This document shows, one piece after another, positions 45,184-57,496 of a stretch of 64,000 nt of DNA. The notes under the pieces are model-generated. The model was not told the DNA's origin, ran no database searches, and saw only the letters and a list, made by a program, of their open reading frames with translations. The stretch spans positions 2,294,001 to 2,358,000 of the forward strand of contig JAKSGN010000043.1 in the NCBI GenBank assembly GCA_024180945.1, read 5' to 3'. How positions within the stretch are numbered: position 1 is the first letter of the stretch; every line of letters begins with the position of its first letter. Both the position numbers and the translations under genes were made by a program. This DNA comes from Macrophomina tecta. Lineage: Eukaryota > Ascomycota > Dothideomycetes > Botryosphaeriales > Botryosphaeriaceae.

Positions 45184-48100
45184 ATGATGGAGGTTGGAGT
45201 TCATGGGCCTTTGTCTCGAACCCATACCACTCCCAACTTGACTGTACATTCCCGCCTCCACAGCACAGGCGGGCCCACACCCCTCATGCCGAACTCAAAC
45301 CATGCGAGCTTCTCGACCTACTCCTCGAGGACGTCCGACTCGTCCCAGGGCACCTCAACCTCGACGCTATTCCCCGCACCACCCCTGCCCACCTCTGCGC
45401 CCGCCAACGGCGGCCCCATCGAAGCCGCCAACAATGTCCTCAACAAGCGCGGCGACAAAGAGGCCTCGCTGTTCATGATCTGTCTGACCCTGTCGCGTCG
45501 CTTGCGCACTGTCCCCGGCTTCGCAGACATCCTGCGCGCCGAGGAGGAGGCTGCCGACGAGGACACCGACCCCGTCACCTTACTCTGGAGGACATTCCGC
45601 AAGGGCTATCCCTTGATGGACATCTACAACGCCCTTGACCCTGACGTGCGTCTCGAGGTGGACGAGAAAAAGGTGTCGGAGAAGAACCGCGAGAAGACTG
45701 CAGCCTACAAATTCCTGTCAGCATGCATCAACCAGCTCAAGTTCCCTTCAGAAGAGTGCTTCGTCATCAGCGACCTCTACGGCGACGACACGACTGGCTT
45801 TGTCAAGGTATGTTGTTTTTACTTCGCCCGGCGCATTGAGTGGCGTGAGCTAACATTACTAGGTGGTCAAAGTAGTCAACCGTGTCCTCGACATTCTCGT
45901 TAAGGAGGGCATAATCAGTGACGACGTGGGCAATGGCGACGGCGCCGACTCCGATACTACCACCACGACGAAACGCACGCAGCGCCAGCACATTATTGAC
46001 GAGCTTGTCAAGACCGAACGCACCTACGTGCAGCACCTCGAGCTCCTCCAAGAATTTAAAAAGCTGGTGGAGGAAAAGGGTGTTGTCACCGGTGACGCTG
46101 TCCACTCCATTTTCCTCAATCTCAACGCCTTGCTCGACTTCCAACGCCGCTTTTTGATCCGTGTAGAACAGACGAATGCGCAGCCCGAATCAGAGCAAAA
46201 CTGGGGCAGACTCTTCGTACTGTACAAGGAGGCTTTTAAAGTGTACGAGCCATACATTGCGAATCAGAAAAAATGCGAAGAGACGGCAATGGCAGAGTTC
46301 GAGAAGTTGAAGGAAACCGGTGGTCCCCAAGAGCTCCGTCAGATGGTTGAGTCGCCAACTCATCTGACGTCGTTTCTGCTTAAACCTTTCCAGCGCCTCT
46401 CCAAGTACCCGCTACTGTTAAAGGTACGTACTCTCCTTACTTTTGTAATCACACAAAACACTCATTGTTTCATAGGAACTCAGGGACAAGGGTGATCTCG
46501 ATGAAGAAAGGCGAGACGACATATCGACGGGTATCGAGGCCGCGTCCTCCGTTTTGAAGAGGACCAACGAAGCCGTTGACCTAGAAGACCGTAAAGAGGC
46601 GCTGGAAGAATTGAAAAGCCGCGTCGAGGATTGGAAAGGCCATCGCATCGAAGGTTTCGGAGATCTGCTACTCTACGGCACCTTCACTGTTTTGAAGGGG
46701 GATGGAGCAAGTGCTAAGGACCAAGAACGAGAGGTAGGTTGTCCCACCCGCGAAACGCCGGGGCGTTGCAACCGAAGCTTATTGCAGATACACTGTGATA
46801 CTTTGTGCCATCGTCAAAGTTTCTCATTGGCTATTGCTAACTTGGCGATCCGCAGTACAAAATCTACCTCTTTGAAATGATTTTACTCTGCTGCAAGGAG
46901 ATTAATCCCAACAAGCAGAAGAACAAGCTCATGAGCAACAAGCAACTTTACGACAAGAGGGGCAAACCAAAGTTGCAGTTGAAGGGCCGCATCTTCATGC
47001 AGAATGTCACCGACGCGATCTCAACAGCGAAGCCTGGTAAAATGCGTGCGCTCCAATTTCTAAAATTGCTTTTTTACTCACGAACTTGACCAGGCTCCTA
47101 CACTTGCCAAATATTCTGGAAAGGCGATCCCGGCATCGAGAATTTTATAATCCGTTTTACCACAGAGGAAACCTTGAAGAAATGGGTTCATCAGGTCGAC
47201 CAGCAGAGAAGGCAGTTCAAGGATGCGCAGAGATCGAGCAGTACCACCAAACATTCAATGACATCAGCAACAGAATTTACCTACATCAGAGATCAAGGTC
47301 CCATCGAGAATCCCTACGCCGAACCCGACGAAGATGACGAGCTGGATGTCACGGAAGTAACCACCGGATATCCTGGGCAGACCGACTATACTCTGGCCCA
47401 AGGCGAGTCAACTGTAACCGGCCGCGCCAGATCCGCCACCGGTGAGAGCGGCGTCAATCCTTTAGATACATCTCATCCTCAACCAGAGCCCGCTACTACA
47501 AACAACCGCGCTCCTCCGCCCCGTTTCCCGATGGGTACCCTTCAAAGCCCACCTCTCACTCTTCGCACCCAAGCACTGCAGGCTGGCCACATCTCGCCAG
47601 GCAGCGGTGGACCCGTGGACTCCTACTTTTCTCCCAGCATCGAGTCGCCCATGTCAACGCGCACCAGCTCCTCTTCCGGTATGTTCCCATTCCCACGCCA
47701 ACAACTGCCAAATGGATATCACGGAGACGACAACAACCGTTTCACCGCCCCGGCCATGGCTCGGCACGCCTCTCGCGACGCATCAAGTGGGTCTCACACT
47801 TATCCAAACGGTCGCAACGCAGTAGGACGACCATCTCTGCCACCAAATGCAGCTTCCCAAAGTGCTATGAACTCACAAATCCGCCTTCGTTCAGCTAGTA
47901 GTCCGGACATCCACAACCACCTTATCGGTACCCAGCGGCGTACTCCAGGCGGCTCCGTGCCAGACGTTCCTCCCTTCCCCACCCACTACGCTTACAATCC
48001 TGGCCTGGTAAACCGGAGCCAGAGCAATTCTCCGAACATCCCCACTTCCATGCCCCGCCAGCAGTCCCCGAGCATCCAGAGAGAAAAGCAAGCGCTTCGC

Positions 48101-48595
48101 ACGCCCGGCTCTGAAATCAATCTCCACTTCGATTATCCCGATGCCAACGCGCGGCAAGACGCACGCTTGACGCCAGGCTCATCGAGAACCGCCACGCCGG
48201 CATCTTCGTTTGAACAGCAGAGAACTCAGACTCCAGCGACCGACAGGCCAGCATCGCCAACCCTCCCGTCGATGCAACCATCCGACGTTCCAATTCCGTC
48301 TCAGCTGAAGGTGAAGGTTCACTGTCCATCAGCGGGTTCGACAATGACGCTAGTCGTCAGCACAAACATTAGCTTCCAGAGTCTCAAGGATCGCATCGAC
48401 GCAAAGTTGCAACGCAGCACGAACGTGAGTCTCAGCTCTGGGCAAGTCAAGCTTAAGTATCTCGACGATGAAGATTACGTCAGCATACAATCAGACGAGG
48501 ACGTTCAGATGGCGTTCGAGACCTGGAAGGAGCAGCAGCGAGATCAGTTGCTTGCCGGTCAGTTGGGCGAAATCGAGCTTTTCTGCCAGAAGTGA
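45184..48595 (+). CDS. cdc24: Cdc24, guanine nucleotide exchange factor for Cdc42
   Basis: Cdc24 activates the Rho GTPase Cdc42 at sites of polarised growth. My model has five exons: 45184-45807, 45863-46423, 46476-46733, 46856-47036 and 47094-48595, giving 1041 residues. The introns are 55, 52, 122 and 57 nt. The first three are phase 0 and the fourth phase 1, and all obey GT-AG. Domains in order are: a calponin-homology domain (about 93-215, starting ASLFMICLTLSRRLRTVPGF), the DH/RhoGEF domain (about 248-440, with HIIDELVKTERTYVQHL and SFLLKPFQRLSKYPLLLKEL), a PH domain (about 455-590, with LFEMILLCCKE), a long Ser/Pro-rich linker, and a C-terminal PB1 domain (about 946-1040, ending in the acidic YLDDEDYVSIQSDEDVQMAF motif). 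PB1 binds the scaffold Bem1. The start is the first of two adjacent ATGs; the open sequence upstream is low complexity. Confidence 0.95.
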
Positions 48596-51168
48596 GCTGT
48601 TCGGATACAATAGGTTTCGATCGACTCCCACGGCGCGTCACTCTCGTGTTATTAATGCGCGCTTCATCTATCGGCGTCTCTGGCTTCGGGCGGCTGCCAC
48701 ATCGGAATCACCCCATACTTTTGGCGCTTAATAGGCGCCTTGCGGTTATTTTTGTTTTTCGCGGTGTGTGCTTTTTCGCTTTCTTTTTTTTTTTTTTTTC
48801 CCCTTCTCTATGGACCACCAATCTGACTCATTCCCGGGCGGACGTTGTCTTTCACAACTGGTCTTTCTCTTCCGGAAGATTGTGGGCTCATTGCATGGAG
48901 AAAGGAATTGTTTTCCAGGAAATCCGGACTGTCGACGCAAAAAGAGATACCACTTACCCGGATATGAAGTATTCATGGGGATACGAGAGCCTTCATCACA
49001 TCTTCCGCTTTGTTTCGCTTCTCGACTAGGCTCTATTTGTGGAGCTTATGTTCGCTTCTTTTTTGGATGCGCAGCGTGCCGGGCTGCTCCCGTTTGTTAG
49101 GTCGCGGTTCCCCGCATGGTCTGTGTTTAGGCGCTGGCTTTCGATGTTCAGCCCACAGCTGGACTATCTGCCCCAGTCCATGCGAAGATATCACGCGGAC
49201 ATGAAATAGGGGAAAAGTGGAGGAGAATCCAAAGGAGGGAGCAAATAAAATGGCGGACTCAAGCGTGAAAGGTCTAAATAAGAGGCGGAGATTTCGTGGG
49301 CTGGAGGAACCTACGGAGAGCAATGAGTTCGCGCAGAGACACGGCCATTAGCGGGAAGCTGTGATGAAGTGATGATGAGATGAAATTCACGGGTGTTTTT
49401 CTTTTTTACCAGACTCCGGCGTCGCGTGCATGTCCTTGTTCCTCTCTTCGCTTCGTCGTGCCGTCCTTTGTCATTTTCTCTGGAAACGCCGCGTGGCCTT
49501 TTGTCTGATCATTTTGTTCCCGGATGGTTGAGCTCATGATGTTTGGTGTATCGGTTCTGCGGTCAGTTGCAATTTCCTCTGATTTGAAGAGTTGGGTTCT
49601 TATATTTCAATTCCTATATGTAAAGACATTTCTCTAAATACAGATGTTTCTTTGTTAGACCGTAGGAAATACGAGTATGTCCGCTTCCCATCCCTCCAAA
49701 GTCTCGGCGTGTATGGATGTGGTCTCGCCCACCCAGTCTCCACCCACCTCCTGGCTGTTCACCTTTACGAAGAACATATCCAATGAGGTTACGATTGGCT
49801 CTTCAGAGGTAGGCCGGAGCGCGGCAGATGCCGAGAGCAGATGCGGCATATCTCAAGGCCAACCCCACACAGAAGAGCGATTGTTTACACCAGAGACAAG
49901 AGGTGGGACTGGGCAATTCGTCATGAATTCGTTTGTGCGCTTCACTCGTTGCGTGGTTTTTAGTTTGCGTCCGTCCTCTTCGGAGAACGGAACAGCGCGT
50001 TGCCGTGGCCGCACCTCCTCCCCCTTCCCCCTCCGGCGTCGTTCGGATGCAACATCAAACAAGTGGGAACATACATTCCTTCTTGCTTACGAACATTCCT
50101 ATCTCGGCACAACCCACCGCAACGGACCCTTGTTCCTCTCGGAACCTTTACTGCGGAAGTGGCCTGCTGATGAGCTTGTTTTCAGGGGAGCGGCTATGTG
50201 CCTTCTGTAGAAATGGGCTACGAGGAGGGTGGGGGGGTAGGTGCTCAGGGACCTGTAGGGCTGTTTCAACAGCCCTTGGCTCAGAAGGCTCGGCGCAGGT
50301 ACCGTGGCAGCCGTGGCATGTGCTAAAAGGCTCCGGAAATGGCTTCTCCGTTATACGAGGTAGCTTAGGCAGCAGCGCTGAGGGGTTTGCAGCGTCGGCC
50401 GCCAGGATGCAGTGATCCGGTGAAGTCATCCTGATGGAAGCCTTTTTGTCGGAGAGGGGTGCGCGTCTTGTTCTCCGCTCTGCATCTGTCGAGCAGCCTA
50501 TCTGTCGGTGGAGTGTTCTTGATGTGCAATGCTTTTCAGTGGACAAACTACTGTCGAGACGCGCCAGGCGGGCGCTAGTATTGTCGGTTGTTAGATGCCG
50601 GTCGATTGACATTGAGGGTTTACGTACCGCGTCGTTCCGAGTAGTGGGGTCGGGAGCGTCCTTCTTCCCCAGCTTCTGCAGCGTTTCGCATATGGGTGCA
50701 GCTTTCAGGTCAACGGGTGACAGGTCTTCGGATGCGTGCTGAGGATTGTCGTGGCTGTGTCATGCTCCCCTGCAATTGCTTGTTCTGACGGTGCGTCAGG
50801 TACCGAATTGTGTCGCAGTGCCTTCGCTGTAGTAGCAGAATAAGGTTAGTACAGTTTCGGTGGATTTTTCAAGAGCCTGGATGGATCGAAAATGAGGCGT
50901 AGGTGTGATAGGTGAAGGCTAGCTATGTTTTGCGGTGGTGAGTTTCATGCAGTGTTGGGGCGTCCATTGCGGAGGCGAACTCGTTGGAAGGATAACGCCG
51001 GCCCCTGTCTGCCGGGACAGACACATAGACCCTCCGTGACCATGCTGCAACCGTTTTAAATCTACTAAAGAGAATAGGGTGTCGGATTGCTGTAATTGTT
51101 ATGCTCCGGCGCCATGTGTTTGGCATGTGTTACCGCTGACAAACGACCTTTGGCCTTAAGAAGCCTCA
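48596..51168. other. Intergenic, no gene seen
   Basis: Short frames on both strands overlap without domains. A 16-T run lies at 48784-48799. The region forms the left side of the decayed island that begins near 51.1 kb. Confidence 0.5.
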
Positions 51169-51381
51169 TCACGTTCCTCGAATTACAAAAATCTGGATGG
51201 CCGAAAGAGCAGTGCCATATAATGATACGGTTTCTAGGCTCTTAGTGGATTTGTTGGCAAGCTCCGATCTCGCGTGCGTCCCAAAGCACCGCAGGTTGGC
51301 CCGAATGCCCGTGGTCAATAAGACAACAATAGCGAACAGTGACGAAGTGGTTTCTGCGTGGCAGGGCATAGATCCTTGCAA
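51169..51381 (-). pseudogene. Probable Copia integrase fragment
   Basis: A 70-residue minus-strand frame carries a stretch, LRCFGTHA then SELANKSTKSLE, that resembles the end of the Copia integrase core, where a leucine-arginine-x-phenylalanine-glycine motif is followed by a lysine/serine-rich 'KS' region. A degenerate GY/aromatic segment follows (LYGTALSAIQIFVI). No other pol domains, LTRs or duplications were found around it. It would be a short relic of a retrotransposon unrelated in position to the solo LTRs at 11-12 kb. The match is by eye and modest. Confidence 0.35.
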
Positions 51382-51455
51382 ATCTGACTACTTACCATAT
51401 ATCTGACGGTAGATTCCGTATTCGAATATCAACCCATCCGTCCAGTTCCGCGGCC

Positions 51456-51782
51456 GTGAAATGTTTCCCAGGTCTGTTCCAGCAGAACTACCACATCTCT
51501 GTTCACAGCCTACCTGAAGCGTTCATCATCCAAGGTGTTTATTCGACAGGCGAAATCGCAACGGATACACCTCAAAATGGCGCCCCCACACAAGTCTCCA
51601 ACTTCATCGTAGACATCGTCGATGAGAGAATCCGCCACATCACAATCCGAATCAATATCCCGCACGCCAAGGGCATTCGGCTGTTGCTGCCGAAGTTCCT
51701 CAGGAGGCGTCTTGGGATAGAACTATATGAGAAGTACGCCGAGGGAGAAGAGAGGTTAGTAAGACTCTTCTGTAAGGCATAA
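51456..51782 (+). other. Coding-like 108-aa frame, possibly a gene fragment
   Basis: A 108-residue frame from the ATG at 51456 has regular composition, with an Ile/Arg-rich beta-like part (RIRHITIRINIPHAKGIRL) and a charged end (ELYEKYAEGEER). I do not recognise it. After GEER the sequence reads into a terminal stretch that looks non-coding, so this may be an exon with a lost donor, or a relic. A second plus-strand frame with similar character at 51999-52202 may be another piece. Confidence 0.3.
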
Positions 51783-51965
51783 TTCGAGTTTATTTTCCAA
51801 GATTGGGCCTCTCCAGGAGTCTTCACACAGGTTTTTCAGCAAGGCTGCCCTTTCTCTGTTGTCTTCCCGTAAGTCATCCAACAACTCGCCGCAAAAATTC
51901 TGGAGCATGACCCTCTCATTGTCGAGCTGGTCATATAGATATTTTAAGGGTATCAGATATCGCAA
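51756..51965 (-). pseudogene. Fragment resembling a fungal DUF7580-like N-terminus
   Basis: A minus-strand frame of about 69 residues reads KYLYDQLDNERVMLQNFCGE, then a charged Leu-rich part with ENKLELCL. Fungal proteins with the DUF7580-type helical region have a similar layout: a tyrosine-rich helix, then E-R-x-x-LQN-x-CE, then L-x-x-LRE. I recall this pattern in general terms only, so the assignment is weak. No upstream or downstream exon continues it. It overlaps the plus-strand frame at 51456 by 27 bases. Confidence 0.25.
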
Positions 51966-52550
51966 GTAACCCTTGATGGTTTAGACGCCGTTAAGTACGT
52001 GTTCAACCCTTCCATAATCAATGGCAAGTCGCCGAGCACCAAACCTGTAGCTTCCATACCGGACATTTTCTTCCCTGTAGGCTCTGCTGGTGACCTAACT
52101 TGGAGTATTCAATGCGTACTTGAAGATATGGGTGTTGATAAAGGGGGACTCGTGTACTTTCCTGCTAAAGAGTGTGGTGCAGTTGGCCAGGCAGGGGTCT
52201 AGGGCTACTGGCGAGGTTGATCCCGTCAGTTTGCCCCCCTGCCCTTCCACAAACACAACCACCTCTTCACGTTAAACACCCGTATGGGGTAAACGCGATA
52301 AGACAAGTTTCCGGGTGACTGCGTTCTCGGCTGCTTATCGGTCATACTCACAGCCATGTTTCCGCCATCCCGCAGTGGTGAGTGTCTGTTCCCCACACAT
52401 CCTTAGATACTCATCATACCCACAACAGAAAGCTTTTGTGAACGACACAGGCAGTCCACATACGACTCTCGCTGTGTGGCAGGAGATGGTGAGCGACTTT
52501 AATTCCAGACGGAGAGTGCTCAGCTCGGAACACCTCAAAAGAACAGCCGG

Positions 52551-53460
52551 ATGACTGAGTATGCACACAAGAGTGTCACAGAGTCATCAGCTGGAGCCGC
52601 CACTCTTCTCGCAGAGTTATACCGGGATATGCAGTCGCCATGTTGGATCCTGAATCCGTTGATGAGGGTAGTGGAAGCCGCGAAGAAAGCTGCCGTTGAA
52701 GAATACCATTAGAAGATGGAGGAAACTAAAGAGATGGATGAGAGACACAAATCCATTAAAGAAGGATGTGAGCGTGAAAACATCGAAGATTTGGGGAGAA
52801 GTCGAGCCGGAGCAGGCGCCAGTTGCAAGGCTAAAGACGTAGGACGAGGAAGAGAGGAAGAAGTATGAGACTAACGGATTTAAGCGGGTGCGGGATGATG
52901 AAAACGAAGCGGATCGTGACGCAAAGAAAAAAGGCTGAAGAAAGACTCGAATCCGAAGCACGGAAACGCCTCCACATAACTAGATTCAGAGAACCCGGGC
53001 TGGGGTGGCGATTAAGCGTGAAAACGCGGCAGAATCTGCCGTGAGACTGAGTCCTGCCACCGTGACTCGTCGAACTGCTAATTCGGAAGTCGATTAGGAC
53101 CTGGTCCAAAACAAAGGAGGGAATAAGCATCCGATGAACCCTGGAACTTCCAAAGCCGAATCTGTGGAGGGCATCAAAAATGTCCGGGATGGAGATGATG
53201 TGGAGATTACGTCTGGAGATGACCCAAACTCGCTTCTCACCTCTCACAAGATCTGGTAACTCTGAAATAGATGTGTTACCAAAAGTAATAGATCCCAACA
53301 GCCATACAGGGACAAACTTCAGACTGGCTCAGATTTCAAGGACGTTACGATCGATATCGATGCTCTTCGCGAAGGGTTACAGACGAAGGCACGTTTCCCT
53401 GAGAGCGGTGTCATGGTCGACAGCAAGGATGCCGAAGCTTCGCTTAAGAAATTGCCATGA
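52551..53460 (+). pseudogene. Decayed coding region with stops and frameshifts
   Basis: From the ATG at 52551 a frame runs 53 codons to a TAG at 52710, then 51 more codons to a TGA at 52866. From about 52838 the coding character moves to the next frame (ERKKYETNGFKRVRDDENEA) until a TGA at 52936. It then shifts again around a short A run (AEERLESEARKRLH), and returns to the earlier frame from about 53003. In that frame it continues past a TAG at 53095 and stops at 53257 and 53263, to end near 53460 (DFKDVTIDIDALREGLQTKA, then SKDAEASLKKLP). The lost protein was highly charged and helical. No domain is recognised. The stop and shift pattern indicates a dead gene. Confidence 0.5.
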
Positions 53461-53765
53461 TCGACGGGCAAGTCAAAGAGGGCAGCAGGTATCCGACAGT
53501 CACATGAGTTGTGAGGACGGGCCGAGGAGTATTGAATCTTGTGCTGTCAATACATAGTCCAGATCAGGCGCAGAGCGTCGATGATATACTTCTGAACAAT
53601 ACACACGCCCAGCAAACAGTGTTTGCTTCCTCATCCAAACTCCAAGACGTACAAATTCGTGATACCATTATCCGCCATGAACACCCACGACAAAAGCACG
53701 GGAGGAGGGCATGAAGCTGCTGCACCTCGCCCGCATCCATTTCCTCGCCCCTAACATCTTAAACC

Positions 53766-55085
53766 TCAAGGCGCCTCATGCAATGGCTGCCCCTCGGCAT
53801 TCCTATGCACCGGCGTCCCATCAATCTGTGGCACATTCGGATCCCATCGCTGGTGCTGCTGCAGGGCGCCTCCTCCCACTCCCACCGGCGAGGGCGTATA
53901 CTGCGGACTGGGGCTCAACGGCGGACTATATGGGCCGGGCGTTGAGGGCACGCTGGCCACATTCTGCTGCACGTACTCGTGCTTGATATCGCCTGCACCA
54001 TGCTGTGGCGGCGGCGCATAGTAGGAGGCGGTATTTCCAGGTTGCTGCTGCTGCATCGGCGAGGGTTTATAGCCCGGTACGGGTCCTGGGGCGCCATAGC
54101 CCATGGGTGGGGGTGGTGGAGGAGGCTGCTGTTGCTGTTGCTGGTGGGCAGGCGTGAAGGCGGCGGCGGCGGCGGCGTTGCGCTTCTCGCGGCGCTTTTT
54201 GAAGAGGCAAAAGATAAGGACGGCACCGACGATGGCGAGGGCTGCAAGGCCGCCAACTACGCCGCCGACGATGGCGGCGACAGGAGTTTTACTGCCGCCG
54301 TCGTTGTTGGAAGAAGAGGAAAAGGAGGACGTGGACGTACTCCCTGAGAGGCCGGCGGAGATGACCTGGGTTTGGGTGACGAAGATGGTGGGGAAGCTGA
54401 ACTCGGGGATGGATGTCAGGTAGGAGCTGATGTCGTAGAGGTCCTGGCCGCTGTAGGTGATCTCGACCGTGCCGGTGAATGCGGAGACATCGCAGCCGTA
54501 GACGCTCATGGTTGTGGTGATGTAGTCGTATTTCCAGTCAACACAGTAGGGGGCTGTGGCCTCAGTGCTGTGGTGGCGTCAGATATCAGAAGCAAATTGA
54601 CCGGGCACTTGGATTGAATTGCCATACCATTTAGCTACTGCTTCGTTAAGGAGACAGCTTGGAGCCGTGCAGCTGGCCAGCTGTGAACTTGGAACACACG
54701 ATGTGAAGATCACGCAGGAATCAAGGCTCAGTGGATTACAGCATCCGGCAACTCCAAGGACAGAATTTGTGGCACAGATATCGGCACCCGGGCACGTCAG
54801 TGAACTGGCTGTCAGGAGGTCAGCAACCTCAATCACCATTGATCTTGGACATGCAGTGCGCTTACCCAGATTCGCATCCACAAAGCCGCAGGTTTTGTCG
54901 TAGTCCACATAGCGTCTTAGAAGCTCAACAGCTGCATCCCCCACATGAGCTGCTCCTGTAACTTTCGGACTAAAGCCTTCCACGGGATCAGGGAACACCA
55001 CTGGGGTAGGTTCGGGAATATCTGGGCGGATAGCCAGCACCAATGCTGGCGCTAGTATGGCGAAGAGATCTTTCGATGCTGGCAT
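53766..55085 (-). CDS. Cys-rich single-pass surface protein with Pro/Gln-rich tail
   Basis: My model is exon 1 55085-54866, exon 2 54808-54628 and exon 3 54567-53766, giving 400 residues. Introns are 57 nt (GTAAGC to GACAG, phase 1) and 60 nt (GTATGG to CACAG, phase 2). The second join restores a Cys (C-T-E-A-T-A-P-Y-C). The N-terminus is a short hydrophobic leader (LFAILAPALVLAI), consistent with a secretion signal. The ectodomain has a Cys pattern with CGFVDANL, CPGADICATN and GVAGCCN, common in fungal Wsc- and Mid2-like wall-sensor proteins. A Ser/Thr stretch then precedes a membrane span (AAIVGGVVGGLAALAIVGAV) and the stop-transfer KKRREKR. The cytoplasmic tail is rich in Gln, Pro, Gly and Tyr, with PPPPPPP and repeated QQQQ. 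A role in wall sensing is inferred from architecture. Confidence 0.75.
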
Positions 55086-56947
55086 TGTTGCCAGAAGAGA
55101 GCCAGCGCCCCCTAAGCCCAGGCACACAGCGCGAGAACTTGCAGGTACAGCAAGAATTGCCTGGGAGGGGTGATGAGAACGATGTGAGACGGTGAGTGAG
55201 CCGAGGGTGAGCGGCCCTGCCCATTTTCACGTCAAAGAATCCCGCGCTCAGGCAGCACGAGGCTGAATGGCCACGCTCGGCACCCATGATCCTTCGCCCA
55301 TGAGGGCGGGCTGGCGTCGGGCTGGAGACGCCGAAGGCACATATTCCACTCTAATGCACCAGTCATCAGGGCCCGCGTTTTGTCGCCAGTGAGGCAGATC
55401 TGTCGCCCTCAGCTCGTAACAATGCCTTGAGACCAACCCCTTTTCAGTATGGTCGTGGGGCGCGGTGTTCGCGCTATTCTGTGCTGAGCCCAATTACATC
55501 CAGATATGACAATCAGCCTTGCAGGGCCGGATAGCCCATGTTGAGGAGGCGCATGCGAGTCAGGAACAGCTGGACATTCGCTTTACGCGATGTTTCGCGC
55601 GTGGTTACTCAGGGTCTTGAGTGGGATGGGTGTCTAGTGCCAAGGGGTGGCGGCTGAAATGGCGGTCCGCTAGAGTGTTTGTATAAACGCCAAGGAGCAG
55701 CTGAAATGCAGGAGCGAGCCGGACTGGGAGATCGGAAACGAAACAAGGTTAAAATTGGAAGATTTGCGTCCCGATTGCCTGGCCTGTTTGTGCTTCCGAT
55801 GCTTACGGTGCTCGAAATGAGATTGTTCGCTTTAATTCGATAGGTCGCGGCTCCTAGGAGCAGTGTCCGCATATGAGGGTGAGCATTCTACAGCGATGCA
55901 CGCTGAGAAAAGTCTGGGAGAACGTGGGTGCTTTGTACCACCTGGTTCATGATTCTTCTCTCCTCAGCCGCGGCATTGGAGCGAGAAGGCATTCTACAAC
56001 TCCCGCTTTCGGCTTGTCAGACTCAAGCAGCACACCGATTCCTGGACTGGTCAGGTGCAGCAGCTTTGGCGGAGCCTGACTTGCCAGCGCAGCCACACTG
56101 TACTAGCGTCCTCTAACCGCTAGAGGCAAGATCCGGCGCTTTACCACTTTGGAAACAAGCAAGACGGTTCATCCGGCGACAGCCGTTGGATAGCGTGGAT
56201 TCGAAGTGGCAGCATGTATGACCTTCGTGCGTGCTACAATTGAACCCGAATGTCGTGTGGTTATGCTCCGCAAGGGCCTTCCCGTTGGACGAATAGAACC
56301 TCGGATGTTTATTCGCGATCTACCTCCGAGTCAGAACCTTCTTCGCGTAAGTTGATCTGCCTTTGGGGGCTGGTGGTTTTTTGTTAGTCGTAATCACTCC
56401 CTCAACCTGGCAAGGCTTATTGTACGAGCTTCGGTAGACCGCCAGGCTACAATCTTCCGGCTGATCCCTCGATTTGCCGCTGAAATGCGTGCGCCCGATA
56501 GTGCTGCGAGGCCGTGAATATGGCCCTGAGGTACTAACGGCGTCTGAAGAAGCTCCCCTAAGAAGGAGCCGTATGATGCTGTCGCGGGAAAGACTGAACC
56601 GCCATGGGCTCAAGAAACTAAACGGACTGAAACCTACGATCTTTGTCCGTTCCCCTGTCAAACGCCTGAGGCTCCCTGTGGAGTCCCAGTCGGTGACATC
56701 AATCCCAAAATTAGACACTTTCTCCAGTTCATGGTGCTTTTGTGGCACTATTCCAGCACGTTCTTAGAATGTTTGCTGTACTCGACAATGTTGTTGGTAT
56801 ATCCGTCTTAACGCCTGGTCCAGTGGTAGACTTTCGAAGCTTCCGTTGCTTTCACTTTCTCCCATTCCTTTCCTCATGTCCCACCCGAATGCGTGATACA
56901 AATGTTGTACAAAGAAAGCCCGTCTCAGAGCCAGCCAGTCCAGTCTC
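55086..56947. other. Intergenic with a weak minus-strand ORF
   Basis: The left part is the promoter side of the surface protein gene. A 142-codon minus-strand frame at 56320-56748 lies just past the stop of the Mrp10 gene. It ends with a basic PPAPKGRSTYAKKVL segment, but has no family match and random-looking codons, so I do not call it. No RNA gene was recognised. Confidence 0.45.
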
Positions 56948-57496
56948 TTAATTCCGCTTGTGGGGACCGACAATCTTGGGGTACATGCGCGAGAGATGGT
57001 AGTTGATCGAGTTCTTCTTCTGAGCTTTGGGCCTCTATGTCCGCGAAATAAGCATACCGGTAACGGAGGAATGCTTAGTCGGTCAGCTTGTAACTTACCG
57101 GTGCGTCCATGCAAGCTCTCAATTGCTGCTCGACAGCAGAGCAGCCCGCAACGTTGTATCCTTGGGATGCCCAGCATCCTATTGTACACCGGTCAGCGAG
57201 ACTTCTCTTCTCCGTATGATGCGACAGCTTGTTGGTCCGTTTGCTCCTCCGCTCGAAAATTCCCCACGCTCGGCATCACCCTTCAGGTCCTTCTTCATGT
57301 CCCAGCGCGATACGCCAGCATCCAATAGCTACCCCAATGCGGTTTTTATAGAGCTCCACATACCCAGAACAGAAGTCATGATACCGACACACGGGTTTCC
57401 CTCGGTCCTGTTGGGATGGCGCACGCGCAACTTTGGGAGAGGAGGCAGCGGGCGGGCAGCGACCTTGGTGGCTCCAGTGGGCTTTGGCGGCGGCAT
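56948..57496 (-). CDS. mrp10: Mitoribosomal protein Mrp10 (mS37)
   Basis: Mrp10 is a small-subunit mitoribosomal protein with a twin CX9C (CHCH) fold, imported through the intermembrane-space Mia40 relay. My model is exon 1 57496-57364, exon 2 57178-57099 and exon 3 57034-56948, giving 99 residues. Intron 1 (185 nt, GTATGT to AATAG, phase 1) splits the first CX9C: exon 1 ends NPCVGIMTSVL and exon 2 resumes G-C-W-A-S. Intron 2 (64 nt, GTAAGT to CATAG) is phase 0. The second CX9C is CSAVEQQLRAC. The conserved N-terminal PLPPLPKLRVRHPN and the C-terminal KKNSINYHLSRMYPKIVGP match the family. The ATG at 57496 gives the usual length; the frame is open upstream, but no presequence is expected. It is divergent from the gene at 57821, with 324 bp between the starts. 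Confidence 0.92.

Noticed and set aside
56320..56748. 142-codon minus-strand frame after Mrp10
   Set aside because: No family marks, random-looking codons, and position in the expected 3' region of Mrp10.
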